Positions 10,001 to 17,637 of a DNA stretch of 64,000 nt are shown piece after piece. The position numbers and the translations under genes are program-made. The stretch comes from Shewanella sp. TC10. GTDB taxonomy: Bacteria; Pseudomonadota; Gammaproteobacteria; Enterobacterales; Shewanellaceae. The stretch spans positions 92,264-156,263 of the forward strand of contig NZ_VKHR01000002.1 of the NCBI RefSeq assembly GCF_009663145.1. The letters run 5' to 3'. The number at the start of each line of letters is the position of its first letter. The stretch's first letter is position 1. The notes beneath the pieces are model-generated. The model was given only the letters and a program-made list of their open reading frames with translations, had not been told where the DNA came from and did no database searches.

Positions 10001-10317
10001 AATATGCCTCAATCGCAACTGACCTATTTCAAGAAATATCTAATACATATCAGAAAGATGTCAGCTATAAAGCCTTACTATCTTCAAGCCAGTTATTAGT
10101 AAATACAACAGCTGAAATCATTGAGTACGATAAATTAGACCCATCTCCATGTGAGCAATCTATAAAAAGGCTTGCTCCATTAATCGAAAATAATAAAAGT
10201 CCTGAAATAGTAATACCCTACTTGAAAGCCTTGCATTGCCTTAGATTAGCCCCTGAGGACAAAAATCTTACTAGCATCGTAACAAATGCTGGTATCAATT
10301 TTATGAACGTTCACTAA
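7060..10317 (+). CDS. Winged-helix / STAND-type NTPase / TPR membrane regulator
   Basis: A 1085-residue one-piece signalling protein. Residues ~1-105 form an OmpR/PhoB-type winged helix as in CadC (EPKAMDVLVLLCQRSGEV, IETIRKRGYR). A P-loop NTPase domain follows, with Walker A GPSGSGKSS at 167-175 and FALFIDRLE as the probable Walker B. A single transmembrane helix lies near 588-607, and the C-terminal ~450 residues carry TPR-like repeats, expected to be periplasmic. ATG 7060 has a GGAA SD seven bases away; an in-frame GTG two codons earlier lacks one. DNA-binding inside and TPR sensing outside is an inference from topology. Past ~9.4 kb the DNA becomes visibly more AT-rich, suggesting a mosaic C-terminus. 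The DP-EP gene follows 15 bp downstream. Confidence 0.8.
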   Translation: MKNEIFFFGEWQVDPNSNSVNLGKKTKQLEPKAMDVLVLLCQRSGEVLSSDDIVNHCWPDSDIGDNPLHKIINQLRRALDDKATSPCYIETIRKRGYRTIADVNFPIGHETVADNQLWKSGSPFPGLQAYSEDFYEVFFGRSKQISVLLERISQQVKFGRGFCLLLGPSGSGKSSLINAGIIPNLTIGSGYNGVHVVAYSSLDFADVAKSQLFIELAGAMLDWEVNDQPVFEGDSADSLSHRLITEPQVIVNQCKQAIKANRQLHTHFALFIDRLEVLLSSPLFTNEQRSAFVGILEQLANSGCIIVLSACRNEFYPLLVGYPSLMIGKGQGAHFDLSPPTRSELLQMIRLPAVAANLTWTSDPETATPLDEILCAEAASNPDALPMLQYMLQALYLKRSKDNQLLFSVYQELGGIEGAIGKNAEDAIAELTSQQKASLPHVFSLLVTLREDESSVTSRTARWAQLHTKEERTLTQAMINSRLFVSNLQNGEPCFSIAHEALLRRWPRATSWIAEHNQSIRIKSRLQHQSSRWLQENKHHAYLLADGKPLKEAQALKANPLFDLEPQEVDLINASSKHERIKRWQKTFTVSLLFLLTITSILASVRSFEAEKMALEKRQAAENLLGFMVGDFADKMRGIGRMDLLDGINKKALEYYSEASSLKDTSLSFESRFQQGQTLEAMGEVAYSRGKITETKEALLAAREKLSALLIEQPEHFELLKTLGANAFWLGQLDYDQSDWTASKVWFEQYLNYSQKMYDLAPENTEALMELSYAYNSLGSIYIEEQDFISALKYFEHSLKLKKQTLAKNPNNIQLIADIADTRSWQANAIISQGDIHSAISIHEELQSELLKSNLELTPYALDRLFASYKIHSELLRLQNHKQQAFEVIQLSLNAINKAISQDPNNEQWQIYRFNSLFRLLELVDEETHHKIKHDVEELAEMLSSNSQLSISNNNRYIWAIYHLSSARHFYLLQKFEDSYQYASIATDLFQEISNTYQKDVSYKALLSSSQLLVNTTAEIIEYDKLDPSPCEQSIKRLAPLIENNKSPEIVIPYLKALHCLRLAPEDKNLTSIVTNAGINFMNVH

Positions 10318-10332
10318 CTCAATGGAGTCCCT

Positions 10333-10695
10333 ATGTTGAATACCACCGGCAAAGCCACATTCATAACAGTTACAGTCACACTAGACAAAAATGAAGTTCC
10401 GTCATTCACCTACAGTAACGAAACTGGCAATGTCGAAGTTTCTGAAGAAAGTACTATTACCTATATTCTTGATGATAATACTAATAAAGGATTGAAATTT
10501 ACTGGTGCCGCATTTAATACACCATTCGACGGTATTGTTGATGCAGTTACGGTGAGTAGTGATGGAAAAATTGTCCAGTTAATAGATCTGGATAAGGTGG
10601 TTGGTAAAACTACATTTCAATTTATTTTATCGAATACAGACAACACTTTGATGCTAATCAGTAAAGACCCTCAGGTAATAAACATTAAAGTCTAA
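10333..10695 (+). CDS. DP-EP family small beta-rich protein
   Basis: A 120-residue protein without a signal peptide. It is beta-rich, with alternating patterns such as [26 protein letters not shown] and TTFQFILS, and ends in [10 protein letters not shown]. The pattern, including [28 protein letters not shown] wording, fits what I recall as the DP-EP family of marine gammaproteobacteria, of unknown function. It begins 15 bp after the large regulator with GGAGTCC ahead of the ATG, so the two are probably one operon. It shares the regulator tail's AT-rich composition. A ligand or adaptor role for the regulator is speculation. Confidence 0.6.
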   Translation: MLNTTGKATFITVTVTLDKNEVPSFTYSNETGNVEVSEESTITYILDDNTNKGLKFTGAAFNTPFDGIVDAVTVSSDGKIVQLIDLDKVVGKTTFQFILSNTDNTLMLISKDPQVINIKV

Positions 10696-10816
10696 TAAAT
10701 ACAACACCTTAACAAGGAAGGTTAGCGAAAGGTTATCGCCAACAGAGTTCGATAGAGTATTAACTAGAAAACGCAGCTAATGCGATGAAATTAATACACT
10801 AGTAAGGATACTCGTT

Positions 10817-12001
10817 ATGTTAGAACTCACTTCCACTGCTGAGAATCAATTAACCCAAATTTCTCAAGTGAATATGGACATGTTCATTGGCGACACTAAA
10901 ACGGGCAATATCTATTGCCAATTTGAGGCCAATGAACATCCTCCGAGTACTAACCCTTTAAAACTTGAACCACAGTTTTTATCAAACAATTTAGCCAATC
11001 ACACAATCAGTAATCAAACTACCGCCAATATCAGTGCTAATAAGGCTGATAGCAATCAAGCCAATACAGATGTAACCGTTGCAGAGACTAAACTCGGTGG
11101 TAACGCTCTCAGTTCATTATCAAGCTTAGTTGAGCACATAATGGAAGCGATGATTGTTGTCGATGAGTTTGGCAATATTCAAATGGCAAATCGACACGCT
11201 GTATCTTTGCTGCTTGATTGCGATAAAAGCTCAGCAAACTCTTTAATTGGCCAGCGCTGGCAGTCTTACTTGTGTGAGCCGCAAAAGTCGCACTATCAAC
11301 AAATGATCCTCGAATCTAGATTAGAGCCAAGACCGCTGAATCACCTACCTAATGAAACGACACTTAACATGTCAAATGGCCAAACCATTGATGTTGAAAT
11401 GTCTGTGACTCATTTCCCAATGTCTGAGCCTTTATTTGGCATCATCATCAGAGATTTAAGTAAGTATCGCGCTGAGTATCAACAGTTGTATAAGTGGGCA
11501 TCGACCGACTGCTTAACTAACTTATCTAATCGTCGTGTATTTGATGCCGACTTAAAGCACCAATGGAAAACATGCATTGAGCAAGGTGACCCTATCAGTG
11601 TGCTGATTATCGATATCGACCATTTTAAAACTTTTAATGATAACCATGGCCATGTGATGGGCGATCGCTGTTTACAAAAAATTGCTGCTGCGATTCAAGC
11701 TTCTTTACCCAACGAAAATTGCACAGCTGCTAGGTACGGTGGTGAAGAATTTGCCTTGGTCATGCCAAATTGCGACACATCAGAAGCACAAGCCACGGCT
11801 CAACTTATTCAACAAAATATTAATGCTTTGACTTATATGGATATAGGGTTAGATATTTCGGTTTCTGTCAGTGTGAGTCAGGGGCATGCCAGTGAGGTCA
11901 ATGGCCAGTTCAGAACGGCCAATGCCCTACTTTGCGCCGCTGATACTGCTCTGTATCGTGCAAAAGCGGATGGCAGAAACCGTATTAATACTTGCTGTTA
12001 G
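10817..12001 (+). CDS. PAS-GGDEF diguanylate cyclase
   Basis: A 394-residue soluble protein predicted to make cyclic di-GMP. Residues 1-95 are low-complexity (Asn/Thr-rich). A PAS domain follows at ~98-220 (EHIMEAMIVVDEFGNIQMANRHAVSLL), then a GGDEF domain to the end. The active-site loop reads GGEEF at 308-312, which is catalytically competent, with the usual DxLTxLxNRR-like entry (DCLTNLSNRRVFDADL) and DIDHFK. The position of the RxxD inhibitory site holds other residues, so product feedback through that site is not expected. AAGGA lies eight bases from the ATG. It has no membrane segment, so the PAS domain should sense a cytoplasmic cue. Confidence 0.9.
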   Translation: MLELTSTAENQLTQISQVNMDMFIGDTKTGNIYCQFEANEHPPSTNPLKLEPQFLSNNLANHTISNQTTANISANKADSNQANTDVTVAETKLGGNALSSLSSLVEHIMEAMIVVDEFGNIQMANRHAVSLLLDCDKSSANSLIGQRWQSYLCEPQKSHYQQMILESRLEPRPLNHLPNETTLNMSNGQTIDVEMSVTHFPMSEPLFGIIIRDLSKYRAEYQQLYKWASTDCLTNLSNRRVFDADLKHQWKTCIEQGDPISVLIIDIDHFKTFNDNHGHVMGDRCLQKIAAAIQASLPNENCTAARYGGEEFALVMPNCDTSEAQATAQLIQQNINALTYMDIGLDISVSVSVSQGHASEVNGQFRTANALLCAADTALYRAKADGRNRINTCC

Positions 12002-12027
12002 TCTGCAATAGTTCATTCACAACGAAG

Positions 12028-12060
12028 AAAGCTGGCTTGGTTTTGAATCAAGCTAGCTTT
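12028..12060. terminator. Bidirectional terminator
   Basis: AAAGCTGGCTTG (12028-12039) pairs with CAAGCTAGCTTT (12049-12060) with one G-U wobble and a nine-base loop, flanked by A and T stretches. It lies between the convergent cyclase and DUF6482-like genes. Confidence 0.75.
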
Positions 12061-12075
12061 ATTAATCAGCTTCAA

Positions 12076-12345
12076 TCACAAATTAATCACCTGTTGGTAT
12101 TTACCGCTATTATCTAAGCCACACATCTCATCATAAGCCGTTTGGTATTCAAGGTGAGCGATAGAGTAATCGTGACTTTTCAGTAAGGCTTTGGCTTCAA
12201 CGATTGAATGAACACACTCGCCAGCCCCTGCGCCATTTAATCCTGCGAAGTTATTATTGGCATCAGTAAGGCCCACCAAATAATGGGTGGCATCTGCAAC
12301 ACCAATGATTGTTGCAATACTTCCCGATTGATTCATATTATCCAT
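12076..12345 (-). CDS. DUF6482-like small protein
   Basis: An 89-residue cytoplasmic protein. The C-terminal half contains AYDEMCGL after an IAHLEYQ strand, a pattern I associate with DUF6482, whose members end in a DEMCG-type motif. The N-terminal half has HYLVGLTDANNNFAGLNG followed by a helix with VEAKALLKSH. Function is unknown. It is a single gene convergent with the diguanylate cyclase. The family call rests on one short motif. Confidence 0.5.
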   Translation of the reverse strand: MDNMNQSGSIATIIGVADATHYLVGLTDANNNFAGLNGAGAGECVHSIVEAKALLKSHDYSIAHLEYQTAYDEMCGLDNSGKYQQVINL

Positions 12346-12533
12346 ATCTAAGCACCTTATAGCTGATTCTTTGATTGCTGATAAAATGTACTACGATGGA
12401 TATTGTTAAACGGTTCAACACCCACAATCATTTATAGTTAACTCATGGAAAAAAATAATAGATATATCGGCATAATTGGTTCACATTAAGTGTATAAACT
12501 TAATTTAAATAAACAGGTTAATAAGAGGGCGTC

Positions 12534-12911
12534 ATGGATTGGTATATCAAAGTACTAAAGAATTACATTAACTTTAAAGATCGCGCTCGTCGTAAAGAAT
12601 ACTGGTTCTTTGTTTTATTCAATGTTATTGCTGGGATTATATTAGGGATCGTGGACAACATGACTGGCACCTTGAACCAAGAAACGGGTTACGGTCTATT
12701 AAGCGGCATATATTCACTATTAGTCTTTTTGCCTGCGCTAGGTGTCAGTGTGCGTCGCTTACATGATACCGATAGAAGCGGATGGTGGATATTAATCGCA
12801 TTTATTCCAATTATTGGGGCACTGATTTTATTGTACTTCTTTGTCTCAGATAGTCAGGAAGAGACCAACCGTTTTGGGCCTAACCCCAAAGGAAATGAAG
12901 TAGAAATTTAA
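12534..12911 (+). CDS. DUF805 family membrane protein
   Basis: A 125-residue inner-membrane protein. The N-terminus has the DUF805 hallmark (YINFKDRARRKEYWFFVLF). Helices lie at ~22-42, 52-72 and 82-105, with the conserved loop VRRLHDTDRSGWWILI between the last two and a short acidic tail (NRFGPNPKG). Function is unknown. GAGGG lies six bases ahead of the ATG, and it has its own strong terminator. Confidence 0.9.
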   Translation: MDWYIKVLKNYINFKDRARRKEYWFFVLFNVIAGIILGIVDNMTGTLNQETGYGLLSGIYSLLVFLPALGVSVRRLHDTDRSGWWILIAFIPIIGALILLYFFVSDSQEETNRFGPNPKGNEVEI

Positions 12912-12929
12912 ACCTTATTAATCGATAAC

Positions 12930-12974
12930 GCCGTGATGAGAACATGAATACAGCCTTCTCATCACGGCTTTTTT
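12930..12974 (+). terminator. Rho-independent terminator after DUF805 gene
   Basis: GCCGTGATGAGAA (12930-12942) pairs with TTCTCATCACGGC (12956-12968), followed by a run of T. Confidence 0.9.
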
Positions 12975-13142
12975 ATGTTGAAATTCGCGTCTGGCGAAAT
13001 TTAACGCAACTAACTTACTCGCTATAAAACTGTGATCTACACCTCTTGAGTCATCCCATCATATCCCGCATGCTAACTGCCCTTTTTGAGGAATGAATCC
13101 TGTTATTAACAGGCATTTTCAAAAAGATCCGTTCGGATGAAG

Positions 13143-13379
13143 GTAGCAGGAGAGTGGGGAGTAACCCCACACCGACGAGGCAACTTTATCTGCCGCTAAT
13201 TTTAGCAAGCAGTTAAAGCACTCTTTCAGGTGCCACTTAGTGGTGAGGACTGTTACTGGACGAGCCTCTGGAGAGACTGTAAGCAAACGCTGTTCGTTGG
13301 CATTTGTTAATACAGCGCCGAAGGCGAAAGTGAGGCTGACTTGTCAGTCACGCGAAACGCTCAGGCAAAAGGACAGAGG
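13143..13379 (+). promoter_or_regulatory. Tandem glycine riboswitch (two aptamers)
   Basis: Two gcvT-type glycine aptamers lie back to back. The first closes with P1 GTAGCAG (13143-13149) against CTGTTAC (13250-13256). It holds AGGAGAGTG, a GGGG/CCCC stem and a TTTCAGGTGCC segment. After an eight-base linker the second closes with CCTCTG (13265-13270) against CAGAGG (13374-13379). It holds the hallmark TGGAGAGA, GCCGAAGGCG and CTCAGGCAAAAGGAC. About 170 bases of expression platform follow. No clean terminator is visible there, but CCTCCTCC just ahead of the gene could pair with the AGAGGAGAGGA at the aptamer end. The downstream AGCS symporter fits a glycine-responsive control. Confidence 0.92.
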
Positions 13380-13550
13380 AGAGGATGACTGTATTCATTT
13401 ACGGTCACTGTCGTATATTGCTGTGCCTGACATTTGTACTGAACCCCTTCAGTTCGTTTGATGTGTGCCACCTCTTTCTTCAGTACCGCTGATCAGCCAT
13501 ATCTTTTCCTCCTCCATATTAATTTAGTTGTTTAATATTCGAGGAATATC

Positions 13551-14921
13551 ATGAATTTTCACACCCTTTTAGCCGATATCAATGGCATTGTTTGGGGTCC
13601 TATCACCCTATGCTTACTTGTTGGTACAGGTCTTTATCTCACTATTCGCCTTAAACTTTTGCAAGTTTTCCAGCTGCCTTTTGCCCTTAGTTTGTTATTT
13701 AAACCCGCTACAGGTAAAGGCGACTTATCGTCATTTGCCGCACTTTGTACTGCACTTTCGGCAACCATAGGTACAGGTAATATTGTTGGGGTTGCAACCG
13801 CCATTAAAATTGGTGGCCCAGGAGCATTATTTTGGATGTGGCTAGCAGCCTTCTTTGGCATGGCGACTAAATATGCTGAGTGTATGTTGGCGGTAAAATA
13901 TCGCACCACGGATGCCAAAGGGAATATTGCTGGCGGGCCAATGTATTACATTGAACGTGGTTTAGGCCTTAAATGGTTAGCCAAAATCTTTGCTGTATTT
14001 GGTGTAGGCGTGGCCTTTTTTGGCATTGGTACCTTTGCCCAAGTAAACGCTATTAGCGATGCCATGACCATCGCCTTTAATGTGCCAACTTGGGTCACAG
14101 CGTTAATCCTCACAACTATGGTTGCTGCGGTAACGCTAGGCGGGGTAAAACGTATTGCAAACGTTGCCCAAAAGTTAGTACCTACTATGGCCCTAGGTTA
14201 TGTACTGGCGTGTATTTGGATTCTATTTAGCTTTTCAGAGCAAATCATTCCCGCTCTCGAATTAGTCATTCATTCAGCATTTACCCCTATTTCTGCTGTG
14301 GGCGGATTTTTAGGTGCGACCGTTGCCCAAGCGATTCAAATTGGTATTGCCCGCGGGGTGTTTTCAAATGAATCGGGTCTAGGCAGCGCGCCAATTGCGG
14401 CTGCAGCAGCTAAAACCAATGAGCCAGTGGAGCAAGGACTTGTGAGCATGACAGGTACTTTCTTCGACACTATTTTAATTTGTACCATGACAGGCTTAGT
14501 GTTGATCATTACTGGCGTGTGGAATGGTGATACTGCTGGCGCAGCAATGACCAGCGCCGCATTCGCCTCAGGCGGCTCAGTAATTGTCGGTCAATACATT
14601 GTGACTATTGCGCTAGTGTGTTTTGCCTTTACCACCATTTTAGGTTGGCACTATTATGGCGAACGTTGCTGGAATTATCTGACTAATCAGCGCTTAGGTG
14701 ACAAAGGAATTAAGATTTACCAACTGACATTTTTAAGTTTAATTGCTGTGGGCGCCTTTATTCAGCTTGATTTAATTTGGATGCTGGCGGATACCGTCAA
14801 CGGCCTGATGGCAATTCCTAACTTAATTGCGCTTATTGGCTTAAGACATGTGATTTTAACGGAAACAAATCACTACTTTGAAAAGAAAAAGCGTCAAATT
14901 TCCCAAGCTCAAACAAGCTAA
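13551..14921 (+). CDS. AGCS sodium:alanine/glycine symporter
   Basis: A 456-residue inner-membrane carrier that moves alanine or glycine with sodium. About ten hydrophobic helices are visible, along with family motifs: SSFAALCTALSATIGTGNIVGVATA near residue 60, MATKYAE, and AGGPMYYIERGLG. GARGVFSNESGLGS-type wording appears as IARGVFSNESGLGSAPIAAAA. GAGGAA lies six bases ahead of ATG 13551. The tandem glycine riboswitch directly upstream makes glycine the likely physiological substrate or signal. Whether the switch turns the gene on or off cannot be read with certainty. Confidence 0.93.
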   Translation: MNFHTLLADINGIVWGPITLCLLVGTGLYLTIRLKLLQVFQLPFALSLLFKPATGKGDLSSFAALCTALSATIGTGNIVGVATAIKIGGPGALFWMWLAAFFGMATKYAECMLAVKYRTTDAKGNIAGGPMYYIERGLGLKWLAKIFAVFGVGVAFFGIGTFAQVNAISDAMTIAFNVPTWVTALILTTMVAAVTLGGVKRIANVAQKLVPTMALGYVLACIWILFSFSEQIIPALELVIHSAFTPISAVGGFLGATVAQAIQIGIARGVFSNESGLGSAPIAAAAAKTNEPVEQGLVSMTGTFFDTILICTMTGLVLIITGVWNGDTAGAAMTSAAFASGGSVIVGQYIVTIALVCFAFTTILGWHYYGERCWNYLTNQRLGDKGIKIYQLTFLSLIAVGAFIQLDLIWMLADTVNGLMAIPNLIALIGLRHVILTETNHYFEKKKRQISQAQTS

Positions 14922-14980
14922 CAACTAAACCTATACAAACAGTTTATTTGTCTTCATGACCAATGTGCAATATCGGCTGA

Positions 14981-15721
14981 CTATTGCTGATATTGCTCAT
15001 CTTTGGTGTATTTATCCACTATGCCTTGAATAATGCCATCGCTTTTAAGCTGAGCGATGGCAAGATTGATTTGCGGCATCATCTCACTATGTTCTTTTCT
15101 AAGCCGCATCACTAGCACCCCGCTTGAATGAACCGCAGCAAGCGCTATAGGCATCTTGAGTTGTTTTGCCCAATATAATGCTGGTAAATCTCCTGAGATA
15201 GCCGCTTTAACGCGATCTTTATGTAAGGCTTTAATTAATTGCTTCTCTGAAGCAAAGTCCACCCGAGTAAACATATCATCATCATGATAAAGGTAACCAC
15301 GTACCGTGCCGATAGATTCGCCAGTTATCTTATCAATATCTGCCCATTGGCTTTGGTTTTGCTCGAGTGTGATGATATTTTCTTGAATCGATAATATAGG
15401 TGATGACCGAATGAACTCTTTGCCCATCTCACCTTCAGGAAACCAACTGGGGCTGACAAAATCAAAATCTAACAAGCCGGTTTTTAATGCTTGGTTGGTT
15501 CGTCTTGGTGGGTAGTTATGCTTTTCAATTTTAATTTTAGCTGTCGATAAAATTAGCGGAACCAGCTCCCCTAAAATACCCGAGTTTTCTGCTGCATCAG
15601 GAATATAATAAGGCACCCAACTACTTGAGCCATTGACGTTATATTTCAGTACTGTAGCCATTGAAGCGAAGGAGTAAAACAATAAAAATGCCATTGCGGC
15701 AATTAATTTGATTTTGTTCAA
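14981..15721 (-). CDS. Periplasmic solute-binding protein, SBP_bac_3 family
   Basis: A 246-residue periplasmic protein of the amino-acid-binding (family 3) type. A TTG start at 15721 is preferred, because GGGGA lies seven bases upstream and the peptide then starts MNKIKLIAAMAFLLFYSFASMA, a textbook signal sequence. The ATG 45 bp further upstream has no SD and adds an odd leader. The mature part has the two-lobe pattern (SSWVPYYIPD, GLLDFDFVSPSWFP, GTVRGYLYHDDDMF, AAISGDLPALYWA, LAIAQLKSDGIIQGIVDKY). No ABC permease or sensor gene is adjacent, so it may be an orphan of the kind common in Shewanella. The ligand is unknown. Confidence 0.8.
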   Translation of the reverse strand: MNKIKLIAAMAFLLFYSFASMATVLKYNVNGSSSWVPYYIPDAAENSGILGELVPLILSTAKIKIEKHNYPPRRTNQALKTGLLDFDFVSPSWFPEGEMGKEFIRSSPILSIQENIITLEQNQSQWADIDKITGESIGTVRGYLYHDDDMFTRVDFASEKQLIKALHKDRVKAAISGDLPALYWAKQLKMPIALAAVHSSGVLVMRLRKEHSEMMPQINLAIAQLKSDGIIQGIVDKYTKDEQYQQ

Positions 15722-15920
15722 ATAATTATCCCCTACACAGTACACTGGCAAAAATAAATTAATCATTTTTTAATTTATCAATAATTTACATTAAAACAAT
15801 TTATTAACATAGTTAAGCTATTATTCGTCTATCAATGTAAAAACATCATTCTTTAATACGACAAATTCATTTTATAAATTCTATTAGCTCGCCGTTATAT
15901 CAGTTAACTCCTTCAGCGTT

Positions 15921-15984
15921 AGCGCTCACAAGCTTTAGCGCCTAAATACTTTAGCGCCCACAAACTTTAACACTCAAAAACTTT
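15921..15984. repeat. Four imperfect 16-bp tandem repeats
   Basis: Units of 16 bases resembling AGCGCCCACAAACTTT start at 15921, 15937, 15953 and 15969. They lie in the 316-bp gap between the divergent solute-binding and BCCT genes, about 100 bp ahead of the BCCT start. Nothing else was recognised in the gap. Confidence 0.8.
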
Positions 15985-16082
15985 AGTAAAAGCTAAACCA
16001 ATCAATTGCACTTTAAACTGCTAGTAATTTAAGTCATAGTGAAAAATCTGACTACAGACTCGAATAATGGATATCGACAAGC

Positions 16083-17579
16083 TTGAAATCGCCCAATATA
16101 AGCCAGACTCAACAAGGTGAGACCTCAACTAATCAAAAGCTAATGACGCCCAAATTAGGCTTTTATTTGCCTGTCATTATTATTGCGGGGTTACTACTGG
16201 CCTTCCCCCATAAGACCCTGGCTGTGTTTAGTAACTTCACCCAGTTTTTTTTAGAAAATTTTGACTCACAATTTATTCAGCTTTCATCACTATTGCTGTT
16301 AATGGCAATAGTGGTTGCGATTAGCCCCATAGGAAAAATAATTATTGGTGGCCATGAAGCTAAAACTGAATTCAGTTTTGCGAGTTGGATTGCCATGTTA
16401 TTTACCGCTGGCATGGGATCAGGGCTGATATTTTGGGGAGTGGCTGAACCGGTTTATCATTTCGTTAATCCTCCTGCCTTTTTACAAGATGACTTTTCAT
16501 CAGTATCTGGCGCGTTAGCGATTACCTACTTTCACTGGGGGTTACATGCTTGGGCTATATACGCCATGGCAGGATTGGTCATGGCTTGGTTTGCTTACAA
16601 TCGTAATCGCAGCCTGCGCATCAGTGCCAGTTTTAGTGCTGAAAAGCCCAAATGGTTAAGCATGTTAGATTTACTGGCGGTTATCGCTATTGTGTTTGGC
16701 ATGGCTGGCACATTTGCAAATACAGTGGCTTTGATTCAAACAGGCGTTGAGCAATCAACAGGTCTTAATATTGGTAGCCAATCATTCAGAATTGGGTTGA
16801 TTGTAATTATTGCAATGCTTTTCACCTTGTCTTCAATTGCTGGGCTCAATCAAGGCATTAAACGTTTAAGTCAGTTCAACAGCTTATTTATGATTGTCAT
16901 GCTTGTGGCAGTTATTTTGTTGGTTGATCCATTTAATAGTTTGAGTTTAATGGCCCAATCAACGCTCGAATATATCAAGTTATTACCTTCCGTCTCGTTT
17001 GGTGCGGGAGAACCAGCAAAATGGAGCCAAGGTTGGAGTGTGATTTATCTAATATGGTGGATTGCATGGGCGCCATTTGTCGGCCCTTTTATCGCCAGAA
17101 TTAGCAAAGGTAGAAGCATCAGACAATTTTTAAGTTGCACGATATTACTGCCAACTCTTGCATCTATTTTATGGTTTTCAGGCTTTGCTGGTAGTGTGTT
17201 AACCCAACCTTTTGCCAGTGAAGTGATGGCTGCAGTGAATCAAGAATACACCTTAGGTTTGTTTAGCTTTTTTGCTCAATTACCTTTAGGTATGTTGTTC
17301 TCAATCGCTGCACTATTACTGCTAGTTACCTTTATTATCACCAGCGCCGATTCATCAATTTACATCACCAGTATGCTTACGGGCAGCGAAAGCCAAGTCG
17401 CCAAACTGCTTTGGAGTGCTGTATTGGTGGCCATTACCATCGCCTTGGTTACCATTAATGATGTGGATTTGAACAAACAAATTGCCATTGTTGGCGCAAT
17501 CCCATTTACCTTAGTGATGTGTTTTCAAATCGTATTTTGGTTAAAGGATGTATTAATCACCAACAAACATAAGGCCTAA
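16083..17579 (+). CDS. BCCT-family betaine/choline/carnitine transporter
   Basis: A 498-residue inner-membrane carrier with twelve hydrophobic helices. BCCT signatures are clear: AGMGSGLIFWGVAEPVYHF near residue 115, the aromatic helix YLIWWIAWAPFVGPFIARISKGRS-like stretch near 330 (the substrate box), and SADSSIYITSML late in the protein. The likely substrate is a quaternary ammonium or related osmolyte; ion coupling is unknown. The start is uncertain. TTG 16083 has GGA eleven bases upstream, while ATG 16143 lacks an SD and would leave a shorter cytoplasmic tail. A 17-codon out-of-frame ORF (16067-16120) overlaps the TTG. Confidence 0.88.
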   Translation: MKSPNISQTQQGETSTNQKLMTPKLGFYLPVIIIAGLLLAFPHKTLAVFSNFTQFFLENFDSQFIQLSSLLLLMAIVVAISPIGKIIIGGHEAKTEFSFASWIAMLFTAGMGSGLIFWGVAEPVYHFVNPPAFLQDDFSSVSGALAITYFHWGLHAWAIYAMAGLVMAWFAYNRNRSLRISASFSAEKPKWLSMLDLLAVIAIVFGMAGTFANTVALIQTGVEQSTGLNIGSQSFRIGLIVIIAMLFTLSSIAGLNQGIKRLSQFNSLFMIVMLVAVILLVDPFNSLSLMAQSTLEYIKLLPSVSFGAGEPAKWSQGWSVIYLIWWIAWAPFVGPFIARISKGRSIRQFLSCTILLPTLASILWFSGFAGSVLTQPFASEVMAAVNQEYTLGLFSFFAQLPLGMLFSIAALLLLVTFIITSADSSIYITSMLTGSESQVAKLLWSAVLVAITIALVTINDVDLNKQIAIVGAIPFTLVMCFQIVFWLKDVLITNKHKA

Positions 17580-17586
17580 AACTAAA

Positions 17587-17612
17587 AAAGCCTGATGAGT
17601 ACATCAGGCTTT
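17587..17612. terminator. Terminator between convergent BCCT and CDF genes
   Basis: AAAGCCTGATG (17587-17597) pairs with CATCAGGCTTT (17602-17612) over a four-base loop. The T-run is better in the minus direction. Confidence 0.75.
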
Positions 17613-17637
17613 CATTTATATCAGTTTACTTAAGCTG

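Noticed and set aside
13240..13461. Coding frame inside the riboswitch
   Set aside because: It overlaps both aptamers, has no SD and no protein-like composition.
16067..16120. 17-codon upstream ORF of the BCCT gene as a regulatory leader peptide
   Set aside because: No SD and no codon bias suggesting attenuation; noted only because it overlaps the uncertain TTG start.
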